The notes beneath the pieces were generated by a model. The model was given only the letters and a program-made list of their open reading frames with translations, was not told where the DNA came from and searched no databases. 64,000 nt of DNA from positions 111,831 through 175,830 of the forward strand of contig NZ_MLJO01000012.1 of assembly GCF_001956915.1 (NCBI RefSeq). Direction: 5' to 3'. Positions within the stretch are counted from its first letter, which is position 1. The number at the start of each line of letters is the position of its first letter. Position numbers and translations under genes: made by a program. Positions 40,424-50,962 of this stretch are shown here, piece after piece. Source of the stretch: Intrasporangium flavum (GTDB lineage: Bacteria > Actinomycetota > Actinomycetes > Actinomycetales > Dermatophilaceae).

Positions 40424-43066
40424 TCAGGCGTCGGTGGGCCGTTCGAAGACGACCGCCATCGGGGTCTGCTCCGAGCCCTGGCCGAGCGGGTTGTCGGCGA
40501 ACATCAGCTCGTAGCGCTCCTTGGAGCCGGGGGCGTCCTTGCCGAGCACATTGCGGCCGATGTCGTTGGCGTCCATGACGACGGTGCCGCCGAAGCTCGA
40601 GCGCCACGGCTCGGGCACCCGCTCGCGGATGGCGGCCGAGATGCGGGCGGCGACCTCGTCGGGGTCCTTGGGGCCGAGCTTGGCCGACACGTTGGCCGGG
40701 TACACCGAGTACTCGGTGGGGCCGTCGATGGCGCGGATGTCGCCGCCGACGAGCTCGTAGAACAGGCCCTTGCGCCCGATGAGCTTGCCGACGAAACCGC
40801 CTGCGGCGGCGAAGACCACGCGCGGCAGGCCGGCCTCCTCGATGGCCAGCTGCATGGTGAACGGCGATCCGAGGCCGATGCCGGCCGGGGTGCGCGTCAC
40901 GTAGCGGGACAGCACCCGGGCGGACCGGCCGACCTTGATGTCCCAGATGAAGTACGAGCGGCCCTGGGTGATGGCCACGATCTTCTCGGAGATGAAGTAG
41001 TACCAACGGCCCGTCGTGGCAGCGGCGTGCTCCTCCCCCGCGGCGGGCAGGCCGTCGAAGAAGCGCGTGACGTAGGACAGCGCCTTGTCGACGAGCGGGT
41101 CCTCGCGGGTGAACAGCTCGGTGCGCAGCGGGTAGCGGCGCACGGGCGTGCCGTCGTCGGTGGTGAGGTCGAGCTGCTTGCGGGCGTTCGGCTCGTAGTC
41201 GGTCTTGACGCGCGGCTCGCCCTCGGGCTCCGCCGCGCGGTCGTCGAAGAACTCCTGGAGCCACAGCTCGAGGTTGAGCAGCCGCCAGATCGTGTCGGAG
41301 TCGACGGTGTTCGTGCCCTTGATCCAGCCCTCGAAGGCCTCGAGCACGGCGGTCTGGTCGACGTAGGGCCGGTTGGCGAACGACTCGGACAGGAACTCGC
41401 CGTAGATGTGGTTCTTCAGCACCATGAACCACTCGGACTGCGGCGTGACGGCACCGACCTTGTCGCGGCGGTCGAGCACCGAGTCGGGCACGAGGCCGCG
41501 CACCGACTCGCGCAGCACCCGCTTGCCGACGCCGCCGGTGACGAACGCCTCGTCGGGCAGCGAGAAGACGAAGCGGGCGAGGTCGCGGTCGACGAACGGC
41601 ATCCGCACCGACACCCCGGTGGCCCGGGCGTTGCGGTCGGCGGCGCGCAGCCGCGCCGGCAGCGAGCCGCGCAGGAGGTCATCGAGGAGGCGCGCCCGCA
41701 GGCCGGAGTCCTCGGAGACGAAGTGCTCCGACGCGTGGGCAGCCACGAACGTGCTCGACAGCAGCGACTCGACGGGGATCCGGCGCCGCCGGCGCAGCCG
41801 GTCGGTGACGAGCGGGCGACCGCGACGCAGGAGCACCTCGGCGGAGCGTCCGAGCTCGGACGCCGCGGCCCGCGCGTCGTGGGAGCGCAGCTCGCGCAGG
41901 TGGACGAGGTGGTGGGCGCCGAAGCCGGCGAGCAGCTCGTCGGTGCCGGTGCCGTCGAGGACGGTGGCGTCGACGCCGGCGGCCTCGCGCAGCAGCCGGA
42001 ACTGGGTGTAGGCGCCCGACGAGCCGATCGGCTCCTCCTGGGCCCGCACCAGGCCGCGCATGTCCTTCTTGAACTCGGCCGACGTGGGCTCGACGCGGTG
42101 GGCGTCGACGCGGGAGCCGACCGCGGCGAGCACCGCTGCCACGTGGGCGGTCTCGTCGGCGGCGGTGTCGGGGTAGGCCGCGGTCCACGCGTCGATGCCG
42201 TCGGGGGCCAGGCCGGTGCGGCCGTCGTTGCCCGCGAGCAGGGCCGTGAGCGCCGCCGAGCCGACGCCCCCGGACAGCGTCGTGCCGACGCGGCCGTCGG
42301 AGCCGGTGCGGCGGCGCACCGCGGTGGAGAGCTGCTCGCGCAGCTGCGTGGCGAGCTCGGGCGACCACGGGCGCGGCGACCGCGCGGCGTCCTCGAGCTC
42401 GGTGCGCAGCCGCGACCAGCCGGTGCGCTCGGCGCTCGTGGCGTCGGCGCGCAGCGTCACGACCTCGCCCGGCAGGACGCGCTCGATGCCCGCGAAGAAG
42501 GTGTCGGCGCCGTCGTCGTGGACCCCGAAGCGCAGGTAGCGGTAGACGGTGCGGTCGTTCGGCCGCTTGTCGTAGCGGCCGCTCGCGAGGATGCCGCGGA
42601 TGTCGCTCGAGACGAGCCAGCCGTCGTCGACGCGGCACACGAGCAGGGGGCGCGTGCCGAAGGCGTCGCGGGCCGCCGACAGCGTGGCCGTCTCGGCGTC
42701 CCAGACGACGACGGCGAACTCGCCGCGGAGGCGGTCCAGGCCCGAGGGACCCCACTCGACCCACGCGCCGAGGGCGACCTCGGCGTCGGAGCCGGAGGCG
42801 AGGTCGTGCCCGAGGGTCGTCAGCTCGGAGCGGACGCCGGCGGTGTCGAGCAGGTCGCCGTCGAGCACGAGGGTGTGGCGCCCGGTGGGGGTGCGGGCGA
42901 CCGACGCGTCGGTGGTCCCCCCGCCGATCGGGCGCAGCGCGAGCGCGACACCGCCGGAGCCGAGCACGGTGGCCTCGCCCTGCCCCGTGCCGTGACCGCA
43001 GTCGGCCATCCGTCGTACGAGGTCGCCGTCGCCGTCAGCCCCGAGATGCCCGCTGATTCCACACAT
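40424..43066 (-). CDS. Asparagine synthase-like protein fused to a CofE-like (F420-0:gamma-glutamyl ligase) domain
   Basis: The 880-aa protein starts with the glutamine amidotransferase Cys (MCGISGHLG); residues ~200-600 are an asparagine-synthase domain; residues ~645-880 match CofE-type ligase (PLRTELFTREDPLVDKALS, FISEKIVAITQGR, LGSPFTMQL, VVMDANDIGRN). The ATP pyrophosphatase loop reads SGGVGSAAL (~262-270) in place of the usual SGGVDS, and the glutaminase motif NGE is DGD, so the first half may be altered in activity. A TAGGGT box lies 7 nt before the ATG, within the PAP2 stop. I know no characterised member of this architecture. Confidence 0.82.
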   Translation of the reverse strand: MCGISGHLGADGDGDLVRRMADCGHGTGQGEATVLGSGGVALALRPIGGGTTDASVARTPTGRHTLVLDGDLLDTAGVRSELTTLGHDLASGSDAEVALGAWVEWGPSGLDRLRGEFAVVVWDAETATLSAARDAFGTRPLLVCRVDDGWLVSSDIRGILASGRYDKRPNDRTVYRYLRFGVHDDGADTFFAGIERVLPGEVVTLRADATSAERTGWSRLRTELEDAARSPRPWSPELATQLREQLSTAVRRRTGSDGRVGTTLSGGVGSAALTALLAGNDGRTGLAPDGIDAWTAAYPDTAADETAHVAAVLAAVGSRVDAHRVEPTSAEFKKDMRGLVRAQEEPIGSSGAYTQFRLLREAAGVDATVLDGTGTDELLAGFGAHHLVHLRELRSHDARAAASELGRSAEVLLRRGRPLVTDRLRRRRRIPVESLLSSTFVAAHASEHFVSEDSGLRARLLDDLLRGSLPARLRAADRNARATGVSVRMPFVDRDLARFVFSLPDEAFVTGGVGKRVLRESVRGLVPDSVLDRRDKVGAVTPQSEWFMVLKNHIYGEFLSESFANRPYVDQTAVLEAFEGWIKGTNTVDSDTIWRLLNLELWLQEFFDDRAAEPEGEPRVKTDYEPNARKQLDLTTDDGTPVRRYPLRTELFTREDPLVDKALSYVTRFFDGLPAAGEEHAAATTGRWYYFISEKIVAITQGRSYFIWDIKVGRSARVLSRYVTRTPAGIGLGSPFTMQLAIEEAGLPRVVFAAAGGFVGKLIGRKGLFYELVGGDIRAIDGPTEYSVYPANVSAKLGPKDPDEVAARISAAIRERVPEPWRSSFGGTVVMDANDIGRNVLGKDAPGSKERYELMFADNPLGQGSEQTPMAVVFERPTDA

Positions 43067-43079
43067 GGGCTCCACCCTA
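43067..43079 (-). promoter_or_regulatory. Leaderless -10 box made from a stop codon, before the AsnB-CofE fusion gene
   Basis: TAGGGT on the minus strand (43074-43079) starts with the TAG stop of the PAP2 gene; 7 nt later comes the ATG at 43066. Confidence 0.55.
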
Positions 43080-43732
43080 GTGTCGGGCGATCCGCTCGCC
43101 GAGCCGCCACGGCCAGCGCAGCAGCAGCCACAGCACGAGCGTGCCGAGCAGGACCGAGCCGACGACGTCGCTGAGCCAGTGGAAGTGCAGCCAGAGCAGC
43201 CCGAGCACGACGAGCAGCGTCCAGCCGGCGGCCGCGACCCATGCCGCACGGCGGCGGTGGGGCCGCAGCCGCGACACGATCTCGGCGAGCACGCCGGCGC
43301 ACACGAGGGCCGTGGCGGTGTGCCCGGACGGGTAGGACCCGTCATGGGCGACGACGGCGTCGAAGCCCGGCGCTGCACGGTCGATGACGGCCTTGCCGAC
43401 GAGCACCGTGGTCGTCAGCAGCACGATCGCGGGGACCGCGACCACGAGGGGTGCGGGGTCACGCCACCGCCGCGACAGCCACGCGGCGACGAGCAGGACG
43501 ACCGCGACGCCCACGGCGGGGGTCGCGAGGTCGACGACGGCGAAGGCCAGGACGTGCGGCAGCCCAGGCCCGCCGGTCTCTCCCGGCGTCAGGGCCAGGA
43601 CGGCGTCGTCGAGGCGGTAGACCCGCCCCTCGCGCACGACCCCGACCGTCAGCGCCACGAGCGCGACGAGGAGCACGGCCGGCACCGTCCGCGCCCACGG
43701 GTCGCGGCGTGGGCGGTCACGGCCCGGGCCGG

Positions 43733-43736
<4 letters not shown>
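43077..43736 (-). CDS. PAP2-family membrane phosphatase
   Basis: The 219-aa protein has about six helices and the three phosphatase motifs: KAVIDRAAP (KX6RP-like), YPSGHT (~131-136) and the third motif [13 protein letters not shown] with the catalytic His and Asp. It should dephosphorylate a lipid phosphate such as undecaprenyl diphosphate or phosphatidate at the outer membrane face. The GTG at 43736 overlaps the guaA stop as GTGA; GTG 43742 is an alternative. It is therefore translated with guaA. Confidence 0.85.
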
Positions 43737-45316
<1,580 letters not shown>

Positions 45317-45328
45317 GCGGACAGCCTA
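45317..45328 (-). promoter_or_regulatory. Leaderless -10 box of guaA
   Basis: TAGGCT on the minus strand (45323-45328), 6 nt, then the GTG start at 45316. Confidence 0.6.
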
Positions 45329-45363
45329 GTGGCTCGCGTGGCGGGCCCCGGACCCCGCTCGGC

Positions 45364-45750
45364 TCAGGCCCCGGTGTCGGCGGTCGCGCCGTCGCCCGCC
45401 ACGTAGGCGCGGGCCAGCATCGCCTCGATCTCGGCGGTGTTGCGGCGCTCGGCGACCCACGGCACGACGGGCACGAACCCGGCGAGCAGGTTGCGGATGA
45501 TGCGCAGCGGGCTCCATCCGACCTTGAGGCCGAGGTTGGCGACCGACACGGCGTACGCGAAGTAGATGATCCCGTGGATCGGGCTCCAATACTGCGTCAG
45601 GACGTTCGTCTGGTGCAGCGCGTACTTCATGACCATCTCGAGGATGAGCACGAACAGCGCGATGCCGGCGACGATCGCGAGGACGCGGTAGGCCGACAGC
45701 GCCGACCGGATCTGCTTCGGCTTGGCCAGGGCCTGCGGGTAGGTGCTCAC
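45364..45750 (-). CDS. DUF3817 membrane protein
   Basis: The 128-aa protein has three hydrophobic helices (SAYRVLAIVAGIALFVLILEM, SPIHGIIYFAYAVSVANLG, IIRNLLAGFVPVVPWVAE) and the conserved SPIHG motif of DUF3817, an actinobacterial family of unknown function. The GTG at 45750 overlaps the stop of the SURF1-like gene as GTGA, so the pair is translated together. A link to respiratory oxidase assembly is inferred only from this partner. Confidence 0.88.
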   Translation of the reverse strand: MSTYPQALAKPKQIRSALSAYRVLAIVAGIALFVLILEMVMKYALHQTNVLTQYWSPIHGIIYFAYAVSVANLGLKVGWSPLRIIRNLLAGFVPVVPWVAERRNTAEIEAMLARAYVAGDGATADTGA

Positions 45751-46544
45751 GTCGTGGCGCTCTCTCTCGTGCTGTCGGTCGTGCTGGGGATCGGTGCGGC
45801 GGCGGCGCGCCCGTGCGCCTCCTCGTCGGCGCGCAACATCTTCCACCACATCCAGATGGCGAAGACCCCGAAGACCCACCACTGCACGGCGTAGGCCGCG
45901 TTGCGCAGGTTGAGCGGGGTGTCGAGCGTCGGCGGCGGCACGCGGGTCAGGGCCGGGTCGCCCAGCGTCGCGCCCGACGCGTCGGGGCCGGCGTGCTCGG
46001 CCGAGGCGAAGACGACGGCGTCGTAGAGGTCGCCGGGCCACTCGTTGACGAGCTCGGCGAGGTCGATCGAGCGCCGCTGCGCGCCCTGGAGGGCATCGCC
46101 GGTGCGCGGTGACTCCCCCGGGCCGAGCGTGCCGAGCACCGTGACCGGTCCGGCCGGAGGTGCCGGCGCGGCGGCCGGGGCCCCGGGGACGAAGCCGCGC
46201 AGCACCGCGACGGTGCCCGCCCCGGTGTCGAGCGGGGTGACGACCCACGACCCGGTGCGGTCGCCGAGGCGTCGGTCGACGACGACGAAGGAGCGGGACG
46301 CGTCGTAGGTGCCGCTGACGGTGACGGGGCGGTTGGACAGCTCGGGCGGGAAGGCGCGGTGCGGCGCGGTGACCGCGGCCAGCGGCTCGCGGGTCATCGT
46401 CGCCGCGGCGGCGATGGCGTCCTGGCGGCCGGTGTCGCGCGCGACGCCGAGCTGCCACATCCCGAGCAGGACGCACGCCGCGACGACGACGAGCAGGCCC
46501 GCGAGGGAGGCCGCCCAGCGCGGGGTGAGCAGTCGGCGGAGCAC
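45747..46544 (-). CDS. SURF1-like cytochrome oxidase biogenesis protein
   Basis: The GTG at 46544 follows TACCCT by 6 nt and starts MLRRLLTPRWAASL, the usual SURF1 N-terminus; upstream in-frame starts give extra residues without support. The 265-aa protein has one helix near each end (VVVAACVLLGMWQLGVARD and YAVQWWVFGVFAIWMWW), the extracytoplasmic domain with RPVTVSGTYD and VLRGFVPGA, and ends in RNAAYAVQWW. SURF1 helps insert heme into cytochrome aa3 oxidase. Confidence 0.88.
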   Translation of the reverse strand: MLRRLLTPRWAASLAGLLVVVAACVLLGMWQLGVARDTGRQDAIAAAATMTREPLAAVTAPHRAFPPELSNRPVTVSGTYDASRSFVVVDRRLGDRTGSWVVTPLDTGAGTVAVLRGFVPGAPAAAPAPPAGPVTVLGTLGPGESPRTGDALQGAQRRSIDLAELVNEWPGDLYDAVVFASAEHAGPDASGATLGDPALTRVPPPTLDTPLNLRNAAYAVQWWVFGVFAIWMWWKMLRADEEAHGRAAAAPIPSTTDSTRESATT

Positions 46545-46693
46545 CTCCCAAGGGTAGGTCACCGACCTCGGCGTCCCCGACGCCGGCCGGTGCCCGGTGC
46601 CCTCCACCCGCCCGGTGCCGTGGCCCGCCCAGTGCCGTGGCTCGCCCGGTGCCGCGGAGGCGCACCGGCGACCGGCGTGCCAGACTCGGGCGC

Positions 46694-47395
46694 ATGCACG
46701 GCCGGTCGACCCCTCCTGCCCGCGGCGCCGCGGTCGGCACGCGCCCTGCGGCGCGCGCCGCGCTCGGCACCGGCACGGCCCTCGCGGCCCTCCTGCTCGC
46801 CGGCCTGCTCGGCGGGTGCGGCGTCACCGACATCCCGTCCGCGCCCAAGACCGTCACGGTGCTCGTCGACCCTCCGAGCGCGTCGGCGTCGGCCCCCGCC
46901 ACCGAGACCCCGGTACCGACCGAGACGGCCCCGTCCTCCACCGCCGTGCCCACCGCCCTCGCCGCCGGCGCGCAGCGCGGCGCCCCGCACTCCTTCGCCG
47001 AGGCCGCGGCCCGCGTGGCCGGGGCCAAGCCCGCCGGCGGCGTCACCTCGGCGTTCGTCAGCCCGAGCGGCAACCTGCGCTGCATCGTCACCGGCGGCGC
47101 GCCGGCCCCGGCGTGCGAGGTCGTCGAGGGACGCGTCACGCCCCCGCAACCGGGCCTCTGTGCGCCCGGCGGCGCCTCCGACATCGGCCGCATCGAGCTG
47201 CGAGCCGGCGGGGCCGTGCCGGTGTGCAACGGCGACACCGTCACCCACGCGGACGCCCCGAAGCTCGAGTACGGGTCGCGCACGACGGCGGCCGGTCCGG
47301 TGCAGTGTGTGAGCGAGGAGACCGGCGTCACGTGCGTCGACCAGGCCCACCAGCACGGCTTCTTCCTGGCGCGACGCACCTTCGTCACCTTCTGA
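46694..47395 (+). CDS. DUF6636-like lipoprotein
   Basis: The 233-aa protein has a basic start, a hydrophobic core and the lipobox LLGGC, then a Pro/Ser/Thr-rich linker (SASASAPATETPVPTE). The globular part shows paired cysteines and the DUF6636 pattern: FVSPSGNLRCIV, PACEV, LEYGSRTTAAGPVQCVSEET and GFFLARRTFVTF. It is surface anchored and of unknown function. ATG 46694 follows CAGACT by 7 nt. It diverges from the SURF1-like gene. Confidence 0.82.
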   Translation: MHGRSTPPARGAAVGTRPAARAALGTGTALAALLLAGLLGGCGVTDIPSAPKTVTVLVDPPSASASAPATETPVPTETAPSSTAVPTALAAGAQRGAPHSFAEAAARVAGAKPAGGVTSAFVSPSGNLRCIVTGGAPAPACEVVEGRVTPPQPGLCAPGGASDIGRIELRAGGAVPVCNGDTVTHADAPKLEYGSRTTAAGPVQCVSEETGVTCVDQAHQHGFFLARRTFVTF

Positions 47396-47433
47396 GCGAC
47401 CTCCTGACAACCTCCTGAGCGCGGAAGGGCTAT

Positions 47434-47453
47434 GGGCGCCGCCGCGGGCGCCC
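47434..47453 (+). terminator. Hairpin after the lipoprotein gene
   Basis: GGGCGCC (47434-47440) and GGCGCCC (47447-47453) form a 7-bp stem with a 6-nt loop, before the antiporter operon promoter. Confidence 0.55.
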
Positions 47454-47467
47454 GGGTGAGCGACACG

Positions 47468-47546
47468 TAGGATTGGGGTCCACGACCGCCGGACCGCCGG
47501 ACGCGGGCCGTGGACGACCTGCCAACCCGACGACCGAGGGGCCGCC
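47468..47546 (+). promoter_or_regulatory. Promoter and leader of the mrp operon
   Basis: TAGGAT (47468-47473) is a good -10 box. The leader of ~65 nt holds a 7-bp hairpin (GTCCACG 47479-47485 with CGTGGAC 47509-47515), then GAGGGG as the ribosome-binding site before GTG 47547. The leader hairpin could be regulatory; I recognise no known riboswitch. Confidence 0.5.
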
Positions 47547-50462
47547 GTGGCGCACCTGCTCATCCTCCATCTCGCAGCAGCGGTCGTCGCACCCCTGCTC
47601 GCGAGGTACCTGCGCGCCAAGGCCTTCGCCGTCCTCTCGCTCGTGCCGGCCGTCTCGTTCGTGTGGCTGCTCACCGTGGCGGGCGAGGTCCGGGCCGGCG
47701 CCGGGCCCGTCGAGCGCGTTCCGTGGGTGCCGGGGCTCGGTCTCGACCTCGACTTCCGCCTCTCGACGCTGCAGTGGGTGCTGGCGCTGCTCGTCACCGG
47801 GATCGGCGCGCTCGTCCTGCTCTACTGCACGTGGTACTTCGCCGACGACGACCCGACGATCTGGCGGTTCTCGTCGGTCTTCACCGCGTTCGCCGGCTCC
47901 ATGCTGGGCCTCGTCCTCACCGACAACTTCCTCGTGCTCTACGTGTTCTGGGAGCTGACGACGGTCCTGTCCTACCTGCTCATCGGCCACAACCCGGCCA
48001 GCTCGACCAACCGGCGGGCGGCGATGCAGGCCCTCGTCGTCACGACGTTCGGCGGCCTCGCGATGCTCGTGGGCATCATCGCCCTCGGCGTCCACCACAC
48101 GTACTCGATCTCCGGGCTGCTCGCCGACCCGCCGCCCCTCGACGCCGTCACCGTGGCGGCCGTCGTGCTGCTCCTCGTCGGCGCGCTGTCGAAGTCGGCG
48201 CTCGTGCCCTTCCACTTCTGGCTGCCGGGCGCCATGGCGGCCCCGACGCCGGTCAGCGCGTACCTGCACGCCGCGGCGATGGTCAAGGCCGGCGTCTACC
48301 TCGTCGCGCTCCTGGCGCCGGCCTTCGCCGGGGCGCCCGGCTGGCACGTCCTGACCGTCGGGCTCGGGCTGCTCACGATGGCGGTCGGCGGCTGGCGCGC
48401 CCTGCGCCAGCACGACATCAAGCTGCTCCTGGCCTACGGCACGGTCAGCCAGCTCGGCTTCATGGTCGCCGTCGCCGGGCTCGGCACCCGCACCGCGGGG
48501 CTCGCGGCCCTCGCCCTCGTCGTCGCGCACGCCCTCTTCAAGTCGACGCTCTTCCTCACCGTCGGCGTCGTCGACAAGGCCACCGGCACCCGCGACCTGC
48601 GCGAGCTCTCCGGCGTCGGCCGGCGGCTGCTGCCGGTGTCGGTGCCGGCCACGCTCGCCGCCCTGTCGATGGCCGGCGTCGTGCCGCTCGCGGGCTTCGT
48701 GTCCAAGGAGAGCGCGCTCGAGTCGCTGTGGCAGGACGTCGAGACCGGCGTGCCGCTGCCGCCGGCGTACGGCGGTCTCGCCCTCGCCGGGGTCGTCGTG
48801 GGGTCGGCGCTGACGGCCGCGTACACGGCCCGGTTCCTCTGGGGCGCGTTCGCGAGCAAGCCGGGGGTGGCCCCGACGCCGCTCAAGGTGCCGCACCCCG
48901 GGTTCGTCCTCGCGCCGCTCCTGCTCGGCACCGCGAGCCTGCTGCTCGGCCTGCTCGCGCCGCTCGAGTCGCCGTGGCTCATGCCGTACGCCGAGACGCT
49001 GCCGCAGGGGGCGCCGCCCGAGCCGCTCGCCCTCTGGCACGGCGTCACGGTGCCGCTGCTGCTGTCGCTGCTGTCGATCGCCGTCGGCCTGGTCCTCTTC
49101 TGGAAGCGCGACCTCGTGGCCCGGGCGCAGTCGGGGGTGCCCGCCCTCGTCGACGGCGAGCGCGCCTTCGCCCGCACGCTGCGCTGGGTCGACCGAGGGG
49201 CCGTCGAGACGACGGCCGTCACCCAGCGCGGCTCGCTGCCGATCTACCTCACCGGCATCCTGCTCGTCTTCGTCCTGCTGCCCGGCGCGGCCGCGGTCAC
49301 GCAGGGCCGGCTGCCGTCGGTCCGGTTGTGGGACAACGCCGGCCAGGCCGTCGTCGGGCTCATCGTCGTCGCGGCCGCGATCCTCGTGCTCGTCACCCGT
49401 CGACGCCTCACGGCCGTCATGCTCGTCGGCGTCACGGGGTACGGCGTGTCGACCCTCTTCATCGTGCACGGCGCCCCCGACCTCGCCATCACCCAGATGC
49501 TCGTCGAGACGGTCTCGCTCGTCGTGTTCGTCCTCGCGCTGAGGCGGCTGCCGACGAAGTTCACCCGACACCCGCACTCGCCGGCCCGCACCTGGCGGCT
49601 CGGCCTCGGCCTCGCGGTCGGCTGCGCCGTCGGCGCCATCGCGCTCGTCGCGTCGGGCGGCCGCTCCACCGAGCCGGTGTCGGCCGGGTTCCCCACGCAG
49701 GCCTACGAGTTCGGCCACGGCAAGAACATCGTCAACGTGACCCTCGTCGACATCCGCGCGTGGGACACCCTCGGCGAGGTGTCGGTGCTCGTCGCGGCCG
49801 CCACCGGCATCGCGAGCCTCATCTTCGTGCAGACCCGCAACGCGCGCCTGTCACGCGCGAGCGCCAAGGCGCTGCCCTCGAGCAACCCGTCCCGCGGCAC
49901 GTGGCTGCACGGCGGCCGGACGCTGCGCAAGGAGAAGCGCTCGGTGATCTTCGAGGTCGTCACGCGCCTCGTGTTCCACGTCATGCTCGCCGCGTCGCTC
50001 TTCCTGCTCTTCTCCGGCCACAACCAGCCCGGCGGCGGGTTCGCCGGCGGCCTCGTGGCCGGCCTGGCGCTCGTCGTGCGCTACCTCGCCGGGGGCCGGT
50101 ACGAGCTCGACGAGGCGGCGCCCTTCGACGCCGGGCTCGTCGTCGGGCTCGGGCTGCTCGTCGCCGTCGCGTCGGCCCTCGCACCGCTCGCCTTCGGCGG
50201 CACGATCCTCGAGACCACGGCGTTCGACTTCACGCTCTGGCCGTGGGGCGAGGTGCACCTCGTGACGTCGCTGTTCTTCGACGTCGGTGTCTACCTCATC
50301 GTCGTCGGCATGATGCTCGACATCGTCCGCAGCCTCGGCACGGGCATCGACCGCCAGATCGCCGAGGAGGCCGACGCCGGCGCCTCCGACGGCACTGCTG
50401 GGAGCGACAGCGACCCCGTCGCCGCGGCCGCCGGCCCGACCACCGGGGAGGTGCACCCGTGA
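47547..50462 (+). CDS. mrpA: Mrp Na+/H+ antiporter subunit A with fused subunit B
   Basis: The 971-aa protein is a NuoL-like ion channel: LFKSTLFLTVGVVDKATGTRD, WELTTVLSYLLIGHN, HAAAMVKAGVYLV and KLLLAYGTVSQLGFM in the proton-pumping region. From about residue 797 the sequence becomes an MrpB domain (SVIFEVVTRLVFHVMLAASL, SGHNQPGGGFAGGLVAGLAL). The A-B fusion is common in actinobacteria. The complex exchanges cytoplasmic Na+ for H+ at alkaline pH or high salt. The next gene overlaps by 4 nt, as do nearly all genes of this operon. Confidence 0.95.
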   Translation: MAHLLILHLAAAVVAPLLARYLRAKAFAVLSLVPAVSFVWLLTVAGEVRAGAGPVERVPWVPGLGLDLDFRLSTLQWVLALLVTGIGALVLLYCTWYFADDDPTIWRFSSVFTAFAGSMLGLVLTDNFLVLYVFWELTTVLSYLLIGHNPASSTNRRAAMQALVVTTFGGLAMLVGIIALGVHHTYSISGLLADPPPLDAVTVAAVVLLLVGALSKSALVPFHFWLPGAMAAPTPVSAYLHAAAMVKAGVYLVALLAPAFAGAPGWHVLTVGLGLLTMAVGGWRALRQHDIKLLLAYGTVSQLGFMVAVAGLGTRTAGLAALALVVAHALFKSTLFLTVGVVDKATGTRDLRELSGVGRRLLPVSVPATLAALSMAGVVPLAGFVSKESALESLWQDVETGVPLPPAYGGLALAGVVVGSALTAAYTARFLWGAFASKPGVAPTPLKVPHPGFVLAPLLLGTASLLLGLLAPLESPWLMPYAETLPQGAPPEPLALWHGVTVPLLLSLLSIAVGLVLFWKRDLVARAQSGVPALVDGERAFARTLRWVDRGAVETTAVTQRGSLPIYLTGILLVFVLLPGAAAVTQGRLPSVRLWDNAGQAVVGLIVVAAAILVLVTRRRLTAVMLVGVTGYGVSTLFIVHGAPDLAITQMLVETVSLVVFVLALRRLPTKFTRHPHSPARTWRLGLGLAVGCAVGAIALVASGGRSTEPVSAGFPTQAYEFGHGKNIVNVTLVDIRAWDTLGEVSVLVAAATGIASLIFVQTRNARLSRASAKALPSSNPSRGTWLHGGRTLRKEKRSVIFEVVTRLVFHVMLAASLFLLFSGHNQPGGGFAGGLVAGLALVVRYLAGGRYELDEAAPFDAGLVVGLGLLVAVASALAPLAFGGTILETTAFDFTLWPWGEVHLVTSLFFDVGVYLIVVGMMLDIVRSLGTGIDRQIAEEADAGASDGTAGSDSDPVAAAAGPTTGEVHP

Positions 50463-50962
50463 CCTCGCTCGCGCCCGCACTCATCGAGAGCACCCTCGAG
50501 CCGAACCTGACCCTCGTGCTCGTCACCGTCGGGCTCGTCGCCGCCGGAACGGCGCTCGTCCTCGACCGCAGCCTCGTGCGGGTCCTGCTCGGCGTCGTCC
50601 TCATCGGCAACGGCGTCGCCGTGCTCTACCTCGTCGTCAGCGGGCGCGCGGGCCGGGCGCCGTTCGTCGGCGAGGACCCGGCCTCGATCAGCGACCCGCT
50701 CCCCCAGGCGATGGTCCTCACGGCCATCGTCATCAGCCTGGCCACCGTCGGCTTCCTCCTCGCGCTGTCCTACCGGCTCTGGCAGATCTCCGGCACCGAC
50801 GACGTGCCCGACGACGCCGAGGACGCCCGCATCCAGCGCCTCGCCGAGGCCGACGCGACGTCGGAGACCTACGACCCGTCCGAGGTGTCGACGACGACCT
50901 CCGACGAGGACGCCCACGAGGACGCCGGCCACGACGCCACCCGAGGAGACGCCCGTGGCTGA
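50459..50962 (+). CDS. mrpC: Mrp antiporter subunit C (NuoK-like)
   Basis: The 167-aa protein has three helices (LTLVLVTVGLVAAGTALVLD, LLGVVLIGNGVAVLYLVV, PQAMVLTAIVISLATVGFLL) with the NuoK-like GxxLIGNGVAV motif and DPLPQAMVLTAIVI. It ends in a ~50-residue acidic tail rich in Asp, Glu and Thr, longer than in many homologues. GTG 50459 overlaps the mrpA stop as GTGA. Confidence 0.93.
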   Translation: MTSLAPALIESTLEPNLTLVLVTVGLVAAGTALVLDRSLVRVLLGVVLIGNGVAVLYLVVSGRAGRAPFVGEDPASISDPLPQAMVLTAIVISLATVGFLLALSYRLWQISGTDDVPDDAEDARIQRLAEADATSETYDPSEVSTTTSDEDAHEDAGHDATRGDARG

